From assembly GCA_023078555.1 (NCBI GenBank), contig CM041203.1:1445481-1509480 (forward strand): a DNA stretch of 64,000 nt, in the 5' to 3' direction. Below the pieces are notes generated by a model that saw only the letters and a program-made list of their open reading frames with translations, had not been told where the DNA came from and did not search any database. This DNA is from Ulva prolifera (taxonomy: Eukaryota > Chlorophyta > Ulvophyceae > Ulvales > Ulvaceae). Positions 44,137 to 55,800 of the stretch are shown here, one piece after another. Every line of letters begins with the position of its first letter. Position 1 is the stretch's first letter. The position numbers and the translations under genes were made by a program.

Positions 44137-47100
44137 ACAGACGGCAGCACATGCAGGCGCCTCTGCAGCAACGGCCGAGGCCACAGCCCCGCAAGTCCTG
44201 GGCGGCAAGACAGCCGCGGTCATCGGCGGCGGCCCTGCTGGCGTGCTGTGCGCTGCGCACCTGGCACGCCTCGGTGCGGCCCCCCCCAACTGCACATGCG
44301 CTGCACTGTCACGCAGCGCCGCCGCAGCGCCGCCGCAGCGCGCCTGCTGTGGCCACAGTGCAACACGCAAGCATGCATGGCCAATGCTTGGAGAACGAGG
44401 CGGCAGACCGGAGTTGTGTGTATGTGCGTTGCTCTGGCATGCTGCGCCAGCGCGAACCTCGCGACAGTTCGAGCGTTTCTCGGCCCTCCCGGCATCGTGA
44501 CGCTATGCGTGGCGGCATCGCACATCAACCGGCGGAGTCAGCATGCGCGAAGTGCCAAAACTCGAAATCGACTCGTGTCCGGCGCGGCACCAGAGGGCAT
44601 GCTTGCGTCGGCGGTGCCAACTGAGGGTCGGTGCCGGTGTAGGGGCACAAGTGACAGTTTATGAGCGGCACGTTGAGGACCCCGCGCGGAAGGCTCCGGG
44701 ATGGAACATCGTCCTTGGGGGAATCGCTGGCAAGTCTATCGCCGCGGCCGGCCTCAACCCTGACTTCCCCCCGCACCTTCGGCACGCCCCCCCCCACGAC
44801 GCACGCTCTGTGCGATCAGCATCGGTGCATGCGTGTCATGCGTTGCTGTCGTGCTATATGCAGTGTCCCTTGTATGTCTGCCGCTGCTCTTGCTCGCCCG
44901 GTGGCACACCCCCAACCACATCCTGCACGTAGACTACATGCAGGGCACCCGCTCTTTTGTTGGTTTTTGTTGACCCGCTGCCAGAGCAGCTGCCGGGGCA
45001 GAAACCTGTGGTGACATGTGTCAGATTCACGAGCAGATGACGCCGCTCCGGCCACCCGACACCCGCGACCTCAGCCCATAGCACGCTGTGGCTGCAGGGC
45101 CAACGGATCCTCACAGCACACCGCCGGCAAGCCTCCACGAGCCGCCGGCGCGGCCGTCCTGAGCCAGTCTGTGTGCACCACGTCCCGCGACGAAATCACG
45201 GCGCATCTGACAGCGGAAACCCTGCGCGTGCACGGCGGCCGGGTGGAGTTCCGCGCGGGCGTGAGCCTCGTCGGCGGCGCCGTGAGCCGCGGCGAGCTCG
45301 AGCTCGAGGTCGCCGGCGGCGGCCGGGAGCGGCACCGCGTCGACGTCGTCGTCGGCGCCGACGGCGTCCACTCCGACACCCGCCGCCTCCTCTGCGAACA
45401 GGCACACCCCCCCCCACTCCCACTCCCGCTCCTGGTGCTGTTTTGTCTGCTGATATGTTGCTTCACTCCAGTGGCACAGCTGCACGTCGGCCGCGACCCG
45501 CTTGGCCTCATGCTTCAGGTCGCCACCTGTCCTCAATCCTGCTTCTGTGCTTCTCTGTGAATCATCCACCGCATATGCGGTTTTCTTACACAGCCGACGG
45601 ATTCCGACGAGTGCCGACAGAAACTGTTTGGTCGCCGCAGACCCCGGCCGACGAGGTTGCGCCAGCGCCTGTCCGCTACGCCTGAGTGAGAGTCGCCACA
45701 CGTGTGTGAGACATCTCTGCATGCATTCATGGCAATCAGCCCCCGGCCCCCGGCCCCCCCCGGCCGTGCCAAAAGACACGCCCTCTCGTCAGATCCCGGC
45801 CATGACTGCGCTCGGCGCCTCCCGCAGGATGCTTCGATGGCCGCGGACGTGCACGGGTGCGCCGTCAAGACACTCACCACGAGCGTGTCGTCCCAGGGTA
45901 ACCCTGTGTCATACGGAGATCTCCCGACGCTGAATGGCCAGCGCTACGACGCCTTCCCAGAGCCCGACACAGACCCTATCCCTGGAACCCTGACCTCGTT
46001 CTTCTTTCCTGCCGCTGGTCCTCCCGGTGTGAACTTCCTCATCGTTAATAGCCGCCGCGGCGGGGAGGAGGTCACAATCGGGATCACTGCGGCGGCCGCG
46101 TGGTGGGCCGAGCGCGGGGACGAGGGGGCCGTCCGGGCGGCCTTTCAGCGCTGGTTCCCCCACTTCCCCACCGTGTGGCTGGAGGAGTGCGTCCGCGCGG
46201 CCGTCGACGCCCCGCCAGAGGCGCCGAGGTGGGCCCCTGACCCCTGACGCGACCGCCGCACCCTGGTGGAGCATGTGCTGTGTGCTGTGTGCTGTGTGCT
46301 GCGATACGTGCCCGCGGTGTGGCACAGCCCGACGAGGCGTTGGTGGATGGGAACGTGCCGGAAGGCCACCGCGAACCTCCGCGTCGCGGCTCGAGACGTG
46401 AGCACCCCTCGCAGCACACAGCGCGCCGGCTCAGCGGCACAGCATGCACAGCACACGCCGCCGCGCTCTCAACCCGCCGGCCGCGACAGCTCACGCGCGC
46501 ACCCGCAGGTGACGCTGCCGCGTCTGTCACCGCAGCACACAGCACACAGCACACAGCACGCCGCCGTGCGACATCCCCGGCGGACAGTGGCCGCAGCGCG
46601 TGTGCATGCATGCAGGCAAAGCGCGTTTGTGACGTGCAGCAAGCTCGGCAGCGGCCGCGCAGTCCTGGTCGGCGACGCGGCGCACGCGATGTCGGCGAAC
46701 CTCGGCATGGGCTGCAACACGGCCCTGCTCGACTGCGCGGCCCTCGCGGACGCGGCCGTGGCCACCGGCGGCAACCTCGACGCGCTCGCCGCGCGCTTCA
46801 CGCACGCGCACCAGCCGGACGTGCGCGCGGTGTCGCGCATCTCGCGGGGCGTGTACGACGTCTCGTTCCGCAAGCATCACGGGCGGTGGCTGCATGCGCT
46901 GGCGGGGATCCCCATGTTTGCGTGGTGGTCGGCGTCCTTCGTGGCCCCGAAGCTGCCAGGTGCGGGAGCTGCCTGCTGTGTGCGCGTCCGTTTGTACCGC
47001 TCTGAGGCGGTGGGGCGCAGAGCCCTCTCAGCGTCTGGGCTGTCAACACGCCGCACTGCAGTGGTGGTGAGTGGGTGCAAAGCGCCCCGGACTGCTGCTG

Positions 47101-47542
47101 ACAGCGCTCAGATCCCGACCAACCTGTAGTCACAAGGCCTGATCAAAGCGCTGTCTCTCTGTTTTCAGTCAAGAGAGAGCTCAAGCGTTACGTCACAGGA
47201 GACGCGCCGAGTCCAGGTCACCATAACCCCGTGTACTCCGCGCACCACGCGCGTCCCCACGCTGCGAGGTCAGGCGTGGCTTGGACCCCGCCGCGGCCAG
47301 CCCAGTGTTTCGCAGTCAAACGCCCGTGGCATCTGTGCTCACCAGCTGCGGGTGGTGCAGGTGTGCTGCAGCCGCTGCTGAAGCCACGGCGCAGCGGCTT
47401 CGAGCTGTACGGCGGCGCCGTGCCGATGCGGGCGCTGGAGGCGGACGCGCGGGCGTTCTCCGCACGCCTCGCCGCCACCGCCGCCGCCGTGCTCGTCGGA
47501 TCCGCGGCAGTGCTGTGGCGCCTCGGGGCGCTCGTTTCATAG
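44137..47542 (+). CDS. FAD-dependent monooxygenase, kynurenine 3-monooxygenase-like (paralogue B; 5' exon missing)
   Basis: Tandem copy of paralogue A with the same exon order. Exon 44137-~44271 has GGKTAAVIGGGPAGVLCAAH. The exon near 44640 has AQVTVYERHVEDPARKAPGW and NIVLGGIAGKSIAAAGL. The exon ~45180-45400 has LRVHGGRVEFRAG and GADGVHSDTRRLLC. Where A has one long exon, B has an intron of about 400 bases before the next part (near 45895-46230: NPVSYGDLPTLNGQRYDAF ... WFPHFPTVWLEECV). Exon 46615-46961 has GSGRAVLVGDAAHAMSANLG, where A has MPPTIG. The last exon ends in a hydrophobic helix (LAATAAAVLVGSAAVLWRLG) and TAG at 47542. Introns contain repeated CACAGCA/TGTGCTG tracts. Substrate unknown. 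The changed residues after the GD motif may alter flavin contacts. Confidence 0.8.
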
Positions 47543-48453
47543 GGCACGGCGTCTCTGCGAAGCCGCCGCTGCCGCGGCGGTCGGTGCTGCAGATGAGGGC
47601 ACAGTGTGAGTCTGCTTTGGCGGCTCCCGGGCCGTGGCAGACGCGAAGTTTTGTAGCTTATGAAGCCCTACGATGGTGTGTCGTACAGGACCACAGCAGT
47701 CGAGTTATCGGGTAGGAACCAGTGGACTCGTTGGTCTAGATTTTGGTTCAGCCATCGGGTGGTGCTGTAAACTTAGATGTTGAATAGGTAGTGTGGTGCT
47801 CTGACTCGGTGTAGGGCATGGGTACTCTGAGCATTATCCGCCTGGCCGCCTGTGCAGGCTGTAAAATAGGTCGCTGTGTCTGCATAGTGCAACGAGGTGG
47901 TGATGGACGCGATGCAATGCCTGCTTACCATAGCGAGCACGTGTGTAGTTCGCCATGGAAAGGAAGACAAGGGGATGCTGCATGTGCCAGGTGAGTGCTG
48001 CTGCCGGGATCTGTCAGCACAAGAGGCGATGGATGCGCTCAGCTACGTCTTCTTGCCCCGGCCTTCCTGGGGCTTGATTGCATAGCGCTCAACCGCTGTA
48101 CTGTGCAAGATGCTGCATAGGAAACGTGTTTGGGTGTCTCAGGTGAGCTGGCTGTGACACTGTTCCTCGGAAGATACTGGTACTGCAGCAGTCTGTGCTG
48201 GCTGTATGACTGAGGGCTGCCATGGAGTGGTCAGGATGCGGCAGGGCGCAGTGTGTTTGCAGCGGCTTATCGGAAAGCAATTCGATGCAGGTTTGGCGCC
48301 AACAGATTCCACCGCGCTACTGGACGTGACCAGTTGTGATTGGCTACCGTGGCCGACATGTCCTTACATGTGTGGGGTGCAAAGACTACAGGTACAGCAA
48401 TTCCCGCCTGCGTGGCCACTCAATTTGACGCGCTTCGTGAGGCAAGGAGGGCA
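47543..48453. other. Convergent spacer between paralogue B and the DUF3593 gene
   Basis: Should hold the two 3' UTRs. TGTAA on the - strand at 48364-48368 is a candidate poly(A) signal for the DUF3593 gene, about 86 bases past its stop. No coding region supported. Confidence 0.35.
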
Positions 48454-49179
48454 TCACTTGGGTGTAGGAGCATCCTCGTTTTGTGACGCTGGATTGCCAC
48501 TGCCGGATCTGTCTGCAGCCTGTTCGCCGGCTTGCTTGCCCTTTTCAACTTGAATGATCCCTTGCCTAAGACCTGCCACTACAAACGCGAAAAGGGTGAA
48601 GGTTGAGTGATGTTCGGCGGTGTGCGAAGCTGAGCCAAGGTCGTACCTATCAACAGGTTGGTGATTGAGAGCAGCGACTCTGAAGTACCATGGAGCCAGT
48701 CAACATTTGATAAGCTCGTCCCATAGCCAACCTTGGCGTATATTCCTGCGGGGATGGTGGCGAACACGAACACCAGAAGGAACCAGAAACCGATGTAGGT
48801 GACCCTGGGCAGACCTGATGCCTCTCGGCCCTTGTTCAGATAGTATAGGAAGGCCAAGTACGGAAATAAACTGACTGCAAACAGCTGAGGTGCCCAGACT
48901 TGAGACAGAGTCTGCACATCAGACACGTTTCACGGCTCAGTGGTCGGGCAGCTGTGAGGGTGCGGTGCATCATGCATCACCGCAGAGTGCATTGGGTCGC
49001 GCCTGCGCATCTAGCGAATTGGCCGTGCTCCATGCGTCTTGAAAGAGGGAGCTACAGACGTGAGACTGTCGATGGCGTGGTACGGTGCTGGCGCGGTGTG
49101 GCGCCTTTCCCGATGCGAAGCGCGGACCGCTCACGCTGGCACAGCTGCACATCCGCATGGTACATCGCATGATTAGCAT
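48454..49179 (-). CDS. DUF3593 family membrane protein, probably plastid-targeted
   Basis: Small conserved membrane protein found in cyanobacteria and plastid-bearing eukaryotes; function unknown to me. Main exon (to 48647) reads LFAVSLFPYLAFLYYLNKG, then FWFLLVFVFATIPAGIYAKV and GTSLSNVDWLHGTSESLLS, with three hydrophobic segments. Its donor ATAG|GTACGA joins to 48578, giving NLLIVAGLRQGIIQVEKGK, and ends TGA at 48454. A 5' exon starting ATG 49179 (MLIMRCTMRMCSCASVSG...) is rich in Ser, Arg and Ala and acid-poor, as in plastid transit peptides. It joins in phase if the donor at 48980 pairs with a CTCAAG acceptor before TCTGGGC. That first join is less certain. Confidence 0.65.
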
Positions 49180-49603
49180 GAACTGAACGATGCTACAGGC
49201 GAAATCTATCTCCTATTGATTTAGGCTCAATACCACGCGATTCTTGTTGTCTCGTGATGTTCCTCGCACGAGTGACTTCGAGCGCGACAGGCGCTCCCGT
49301 ACCAGCATGCAGCACAGTGAGACAAGACTGCGGTGACACCCACGATGACAGCCGCTGCTATGTGACATAATCGCTGGATAGACGCACGCAGAATCCTGGT
49401 CCAGTTCGCGGCCGTGCAAAAGCCTGACAGCCACTACCTGATGGCCGGCCCCGTGCCGTTCACGAAGGCAGATGTGCCCAAGCCACGCCGGCTAGCGTGG
49501 GATCTCGACAGACACCGAGCACGATGATCATTGAAACAGCAGCGGATACACCAGAAATTTTACATCTGACATACAGAAATCTAGCGTTGCTTTTTTGGCC
49601 GAA

Positions 49604-50936
49604 ATGCGTGCAGATACCATGGCGCTTCCGACAAATGCTGCGTTGCCGGACCTGTCCATTGCGATAGACGTTCGAGACTTGCGACTGGAGCCTCAACAAT
49701 GTGATGAGTCTATATCTCATGCTAGTATTCGCTGGACCCTTGATCCACGCAAGGACACTGTTGCTGCGTGTCTCCGTTGTGAGGATGTCAACAACGTCCT
49801 CGAGAAATTCAAGCTCGCTGAAGAACAGCGGGGCGACTGTAGGCTGTTCAAGCACAAGCAGGCAGCTGGTAAGCAAACGACGTTGAACCGCACCTATCTA
49901 TGCAACGCCGGCGCCAGTCGAACGAAAGCAGTCAAAGCAAAGCAGAGTGCCGGGCTGCTTGGGGCACAAGCTGCCAAAATGGCTGCTAAAGCAAGCCAAA
50001 CAGCTACCAAAAGGGGACTTCCTCGAGTAGGCAAGAATTCCAGGGGCACTGGTGTGACCTGTTGTAAATGCAAGTACAAGATGCATTGTCGGGTGTTTCA
50101 CAATCACCCCAATGACTTGTACATTGTCTTGCACAATCAGGGGAAGCACAGTAGTGACCCTACCCAAGAGAGCTGTCCGCACCAGCCTGTGAAGGTCAGC
50201 GACGCAGGTAGAGGGTCCTCCACTGGCAAGACTGCAGATGGGTTGGCAGAATCCATGACACTGCTGGGTGTGTTCCACCAGGCGCATTGGCGGTGTTGTG
50301 TTGTTCTCTGCCGCATGAAACTTGGAGTGCAGAGCCCTGTGAACTTGTGCAGACAGAATGCCACGACTTGCAAACCTGAGCGGGCAGCCTCCCCCAGAGC
50401 CAGGCGATTTGGTGCCACAATAGAAATCACTGCAGACGAGCCAAACAATGAATTCAGTCTCGGGACAACCTGCTCCTGAAGCTGAAGCTGGTGTTGTCGG
50501 CCGCTCTGGAGTGTTGGGGGAGAAGCGGACACGCCATGAGCTTGAGCAGGAGGACATTGCGGAGCTGCAGAGTTGGTTACACGATCTGTTACACACGTGC
50601 AGCCATCCTGGCTTCCCTGCAGATGTCCGCAAGAAGGTTCACGGCTGCATTCGTGCAACGTTCGATGAGATTTCTCAAATTATTGACAGCTATCGCGCCT
50701 CTTGCTCAGTCGCTGGAGGCTCCTGCACGCAGAGCTGTGTTCCAGGGTCGCAGCAACACAACAATTTCCGTAGAGCAGTCAAGAACGACAGAGACAGCGC
50801 AGCAGACCACACGCAGCATGGAGGTGCAGCGGAGGCTGACACAAGTGTCCAGCATCCGTGTCTGGTCACCAAGCTTGTGATAGACCGACAAGGAGGTGAC
50901 AGCAGGCACAAAGAAGAGGGCCAACAGTTTTAGCCA
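49604..50936 (+). CDS. Zinc-finger protein with WRKY-GCM1/FAR1-like DNA-binding domain (transposase-related)
   Basis: ATG 49604 opens a frame with TYLCNAGASRTKAVKAKQSA, a Lys/Ala-rich linker, and TCCKCKYKMHCRVFHNHPND followed by LHNQGKH. The Cys-x-Cys ... His pattern after a YxC motif is the layout of zinc-binding domains in MULE/FAR1-type transposase-derived proteins. An AAG|GTCAGC donor at 50194 and a CTGCAG acceptor at 50435 join in phase, adding a helical segment (HELEQEDIAELQSWLHDLLH, KKVHGCIRATFDEISQIID) to TAG at 50936. If unspliced, the frame stops at 50481 instead. No transposase catalytic core or terminal inverted repeats seen. It may be a domesticated DNA-binding protein or an element remnant. 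Confidence 0.5.
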
Positions 50937-51127
50937 CGCTCGTCCAAATGGGAGGAGGTTCACCCGGAACCCCTGGGTAATGCGGCTTCAGTCGAGAGAC
51001 AACGTTCATTAACAGCAGCAGTGCATATGTATACTCATTTTTTTTCCACAGGTTAGGCCAGCGTGAAACATGTAATGCAGGCACTAACTTCCAGCACTCC
51101 GGTCGTGTGTGGTGTATGCCTGAGGCG

Positions 51128-51140
51128 CCCCCCCCCCCCC
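51128..51140. repeat. Poly-C tract (13 C)
   Basis: Homopolymer in the repeat-rich spacer, another member of the poly-C tracts scattered over this window. Confidence 0.7.
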
Positions 51141-51338
51141 GCCGACAGGGCCGCTTGCGAATGCTTCCGGCGACCCACACGATCACACGACCCTCCCATG
51201 ACCGCACCCGCCAGGGGACTATGCACAGATTGCACAGATTATCCACAGGTTTGGCAACCCGGGCTGGATGCTGCACACTGGCGGCAGCGTCTACTGCAAC
51301 CGATGCAGTGTGTGGCCCGCACACACAGCATGCATGCT

Positions 51339-51446
51339 GCAGCGGGTGCTCTGAGAACCAGGGCAGCCGGCCAATATCACACAGCATGCAGCGGGTGCTC
51401 TGAGAACTGCACGCGTGGCCAGGGCAGCCGGCCAATATCACACAGC
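51339..51446. repeat. Two-copy tandem repeat
   Basis: The block gcagcgggtgctctgagaac ... cagggcagccggccaatatc occurs twice, from 51339 and from 51388. The second copy carries a short insertion (TGCACGCGTGGC). It lies just before dispersed element copy B. Confidence 0.85.
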
Positions 51447-51473
51447 ACTGCTCGGCCTCTGCCGGCGACCACA

Positions 51474-51566
51474 TGTAAAGCAAATCTGAATTTACTGAGC
51501 CGTATCCTATTGGACATTGACAACTCCGAGTGAACGGAACCACATATACCGAAGGGGTAAACCACC
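51474..51566 (+). repeat. Dispersed element, copy B (intergenic)
   Basis: Aligns with 8617-8717 across its length, from TGTAAAG to GTAAACCACC, including the core ggacattgacaactccga (51512-51529). Confidence 0.8.
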
Positions 51567-51661
51567 TGGAAACCCCCCTCAGACGACCGTACGCAACTCA
51601 CAGGGCCTCCTCCTGTGCTAAGTGAGGTGGTCGCGTACGGCCGTTTCGATTCCCCAAAGCG

Positions 51662-51746
51662 CACGCAGAATCGAACCCACGACCTCCTGAAACGGAGTGG
51701 GTAGCTTTTAATCCGTCCTCAACCCATTGGACTCAAACATGTGCTG
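51662..51746 (-). pseudogene. Possible degenerate tRNA-like sequence
   Basis: On the - strand, GGTTCGATTCT resembles a tRNA B box and GTCC-AATGGGTTGA-GGAC forms a D-arm-like hairpin. GCACATG at the 5' end pairs six of seven with CGTGCGC at the 3' end. CTCC-GTTTCA-GGAG is a variable-arm-like hairpin as in Leu/Ser tRNAs. The T stem and anticodon stem do not pair properly, so it is not a working tRNA by eye; a pseudogene or tRNA-derived SINE head is possible. Confidence 0.25.
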
Positions 51747-51764
51747 TCAGCTCTCAATTGCGAA

Positions 51765-51776
51765 CCCCCCCCCCCC
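51765..51776. repeat. Poly-C tract (12 C)
   Basis: Homopolymer C run followed by TCCCCCACA in the spacer upstream of the SLC13 gene. Confidence 0.7.
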
Positions 51777-52165
51777 TCCCCCACACGCGCCACACAGCCG
51801 AGCCGTCCCTGAGCGGTGATGCAGCACACCCACACCACCACAGAGCAGCCCAGTCTGCTGCACTTCATGGCCATGTCACTGACAGGACGGCCCGGCGACA
51901 GGCGGAGTAGGCGCTCGCAACGCCGCCCACCGGGCGGTGTCGCAGAGATGGGCAGCAGAGACGTCAGCAAGGTAGCGCAGGGCGGGCTTATCCAGGTGGC
52001 CCGTCGCTCAGGCCTGGCCTTGCTGTGGCTCGTAGGCCTGCGCAGGACGTGGTGGCCGGCAGCTGAGGGTGTGTTTGCTCATGGCCTGCGTCATGAGAAG
52101 ATGGATCGTGTCGCGCTGCAATCTGTAAGAGGCAGCCTGTCAGAGTGCAGCGCCTCCCCTCCTCA

Positions 52166-52221
52166 GTGCCTGGATGGTGCAACCGGTGCTTGTGTGCCTG
52201 GATGGTGCGACCGGTGCTTGT
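52166..52221. repeat. 28-base direct tandem duplication
   Basis: Two adjacent 28-base units starting gtgcctggatggtgc, differing at one base (A/G). They lie about 640 bases upstream of the SLC13 start. Confidence 0.85.
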
Positions 52222-52857
52222 GCTGTGGTGTAGTGATTTACGTCCACTCACATGTACAGCATGGTCACTGCTTTCGGGGGATGCAGCCGATTTCATGAGG
52301 ACATTTGTGATGTCTGATGGCGGACCGATCTCAATTGAGCTAGGCACGGCGTTCACGTCGCTTGTTTGTTCGGGACGCGCGCTGATAGCGGGTGCACTCG
52401 CGCCTGCACCTGCAGATTGCGAAAGGAATCAGCGCAATGCACTGATTCCGTACATGTGTATGTGGATTGATGGACAAGCGAATCTCGAGGTACGGTGTCG
52501 GCCCGCACATATGTACCATTCCCATACACACGTATGGGGCGTACGTGCAGGACGTATCGCGATGCCAATGTCCATGTGAAACGAGCCCAGGCAAATGCAG
52601 AGTTCAGCTGATGATACATCGCTGTTATTGTATCTGATCGAGTTTGTGCGTCCGTGGTCCGTAACGTGTTTTCCCAAGCCGTGTTGTGTTACAAACCCCA
52701 ATTGCAAGCGGTGTTGTAGTTCTCGAATAACCGGAGCCGCTCACGCTTGACCCGTGCCCTCCTGAGCCCACTTGCTCGAGAGTGCCAGGAAATCAGTGCC
52801 CAAGGTGATTTCATGATCGGCTACCAGCGTTCGTGGTGATCGCGTAGGATATCTGTA

Positions 52858-55800
52858 ATGAATTGGACGGGCTGGTACTGCTTGGCAGTTCTGCTGTCCG
52901 GGGTGCTGATCATGGCCAAAGACATCATGGGGCCAGACTTTGCGATGATGGGAATGCTCATCCTTCTGATGCTACCAGGAGAACGCGTCGTATCTGTGGA
53001 GAAGGCTCTGGCAGGGTTCTCGAACGACGGCCTGCTGACAGTGGCAGGTGCGTACTCTGTGGCCATCAGCTGCTCCATGCATGACACAATTCGACTCATC
53101 TGAGCCCCGCGCGCCGAATCAAACATGCCAGGGCAGAACCACCTTGTGTGCAGTTCTCTTCGTGATGGCCGCTGGCATTTCTGAGACAGGTGCGCCGACA
53201 CTCCTGCAACGCCCGGGCACAGGTCCCATTGGTGCATGGAATGCCTCAGCGGCCCAAACTAAAACAGACCACCACTTCAGCCCAAACTGGCAACGCACAC
53301 AGCACCAAGGCACCGGAGCTCGGTCGTCAGGTGGCTTCGACTCGGCTGACGCTGACGCTGTGCAGGAGGCCTCGACTACGCCTTCACCCAGCTCCTCGGG
53401 ACACCATCAACCACACGATGTGCGCCCTGCCCGCTCCACTGCTCATGCGTGCTTGCCATTTCCTCGATGAAGTTGACGAAAGACTGCATGAGGGGTCAGA
53501 GCCGCTGTTCCGTGTGCCATGTACTCGATGTGATTTATGAAAGACTGCATGAGGCATCAGAGCCGCTGTTCCGTGTGCCATGTACTCGGTGTGGTGCGTG
53601 CATGGTCGCATCAGCGCCGCTGGCCTGTTTGCAGCCGCGCTCGTGCGGATGACCCTCCCCGTGTGCATCATCTCCGCCTTCATGAACAACTCCCCCGTCG
53701 TCATGGTCCTCATCCCCATCATCTCCAGCTGGAGCCGAAAGGCGGGCCTCGCACCCGGCCACCTCTTCATGCCCCTGTCCTTCGCCACCATCCTCGGAGG
53801 CACCATCACCCTGATCGGCACATCCACCAACCTCGTCGTGGCGGGGAAGCAGCGCGAGGCGTTCCCCGAGGACCCGCCCCTCTCGATGTTTGACCTGTCT
53901 CCATACGGGGTCCCGGTCGCTCTGGCCGGTATCATCTACATCGTCCTGTTTGCGCCAAAGATCCTCCCAGGCAAGGCAAAGCAGGCCGCAGAGTGCGCAT
54001 TCAAACCAACGCCATCACGTCGCATCTGTGGCGATGCATCGACCAGCAGTGGTGTCGGTGTGCTTGTGCGTTGCCCCGGAGCCTCTCCGACTGTGCCGGT
54101 GATTATGGGACACGCATACCCCATATCCGTTTACCGGCATGCATACCCCATGTCGTTTACCGGCATGCATACCCCATATCCGTTTACCGGCATGCATACC
54201 CCATATCTTTTTGGACATTGACAACTCCGGCATCCGGGGCCAGGAAGCGGCGTCCCTTGTCATTGTGACACAGACCAGCGGGTCTAGTGCACCGATGCCC
54301 TCTAAGCTGCACCAAAGCTATGTGATGAGAACGGCGGTGTTTCTTAACACACTCGAGCAATGCCGGGCATCAATGGACTGCCTCGCAATGGCAAGTATCT
54401 GGGGCTGCAGGGGAGACGGCACTCTCGAAGATGCCTTCCTGGTCGGCCTCTCGGTCGGCGCGGGCTCACCCGCGATCGGCCGCTCGCTCGCCGAAGCGGG
54501 GCTGCGCGGGCTCGACGGCCTCTACCTCACGTCCGTGAAGCGGTCCGCGACCGTGATCCACGCGGTCGGCCCGGACTTCATCATCATGCGCGACGACGTG
54601 CTGTTTTTCGCCGGCGAGCTGGCCGGCGTGAAGGCCGTCGCGCAGCGGTTCAGGCTGCGGCTGGTCACAGACGCGTTTGAGGAGGACCTCCCGGCGCTGA
54701 TGGGGTCGCCGCAGACGATGGGCACGATGCGGACGCCGTTTCAGGCCGACGCAGAGCCCCCTATAGCGGCACGCCCCTCTTCCGTGCATGTTTGCAAACA
54801 ATCTGGTCCTCCGGTTTCGAATCCGTCGAGACACGGCGAGGGGACCAGCAGCTTGACCACGTGCATGCACTGTACGCGGGCTGATGGCGACCTGCTGTGG
54901 CGGCTGCAGGCGCCTCCGCACCCTCCTGCGGCTGGCGCACCCAGTTCAACGGCGCACTGAGGTGCACGATTTGGTAGTTGGCCTGAAAGCCAAGACTCTG
55001 AACGTCTTTGCGGCCGCTAGTCACCTCGGCCTGAGCATCATTGTAAGAGGGATGTGGCTGCTGCTACAGGCGGACTCCAGCTTGGCGCTGCTGGCTGCCG
55101 ACGCAACAGCGCAATCAGAGATCACGCGCCAGAGTGCTGCCCCACCGCTGCAGCTGATGAGGGCGCGAGTGGTGAAGGACGCGCCGGATCTCTGCAACGT
55201 CACTGTCCGGTGTGGCCGCGCTTCGCCGTGATCAGCATGCCTTGTATACAGATATACACATATATGGGTAGCATAGTTCGGGCCTCGAGCAGATCTACCA
55301 TGCAATGGCTGGAGCTCTTGACAGCCGGTCTATGGCCCTTGCCATGTGCATGCTAGCGTCAGCTGTACTAGCACTGGCTGATCTCGGGGCATGCTTCTGT
55401 AGGGATGCGCAGTTCCGCGTGAAGTTCCGGGCGTCCATCGTGAGCATCCGGCGCAAGGGGCATAAGCTGGGCAGCAAACTCGGGGATGTCGCGCTGCAAG
55501 CCGCGGATGAGATCGTGTTTGACTGTGGTGATGAGTTTGATGAGGCGTCAGAGATCGTTCAGCGGAACCTGTGCGATGTTGACATGGTGGAGAGTGGCGG
55601 CGAACGAGAGTTCATGTTTGCCTTTGAAGTGCTTGGTCCGGCCTCGCCTTCTGCTCAGCTGTAGGTTGCTGCTGCGTCACAATTGTTTACACATGCCACC
55701 GACGATGCGGCCATTTGCCGCTCCAGATGCTGCGGCCCGATGCTTCAAACACACCATGACCACTGCAATCAACGACGAGTCGTTTCGTGACATCCTGACC

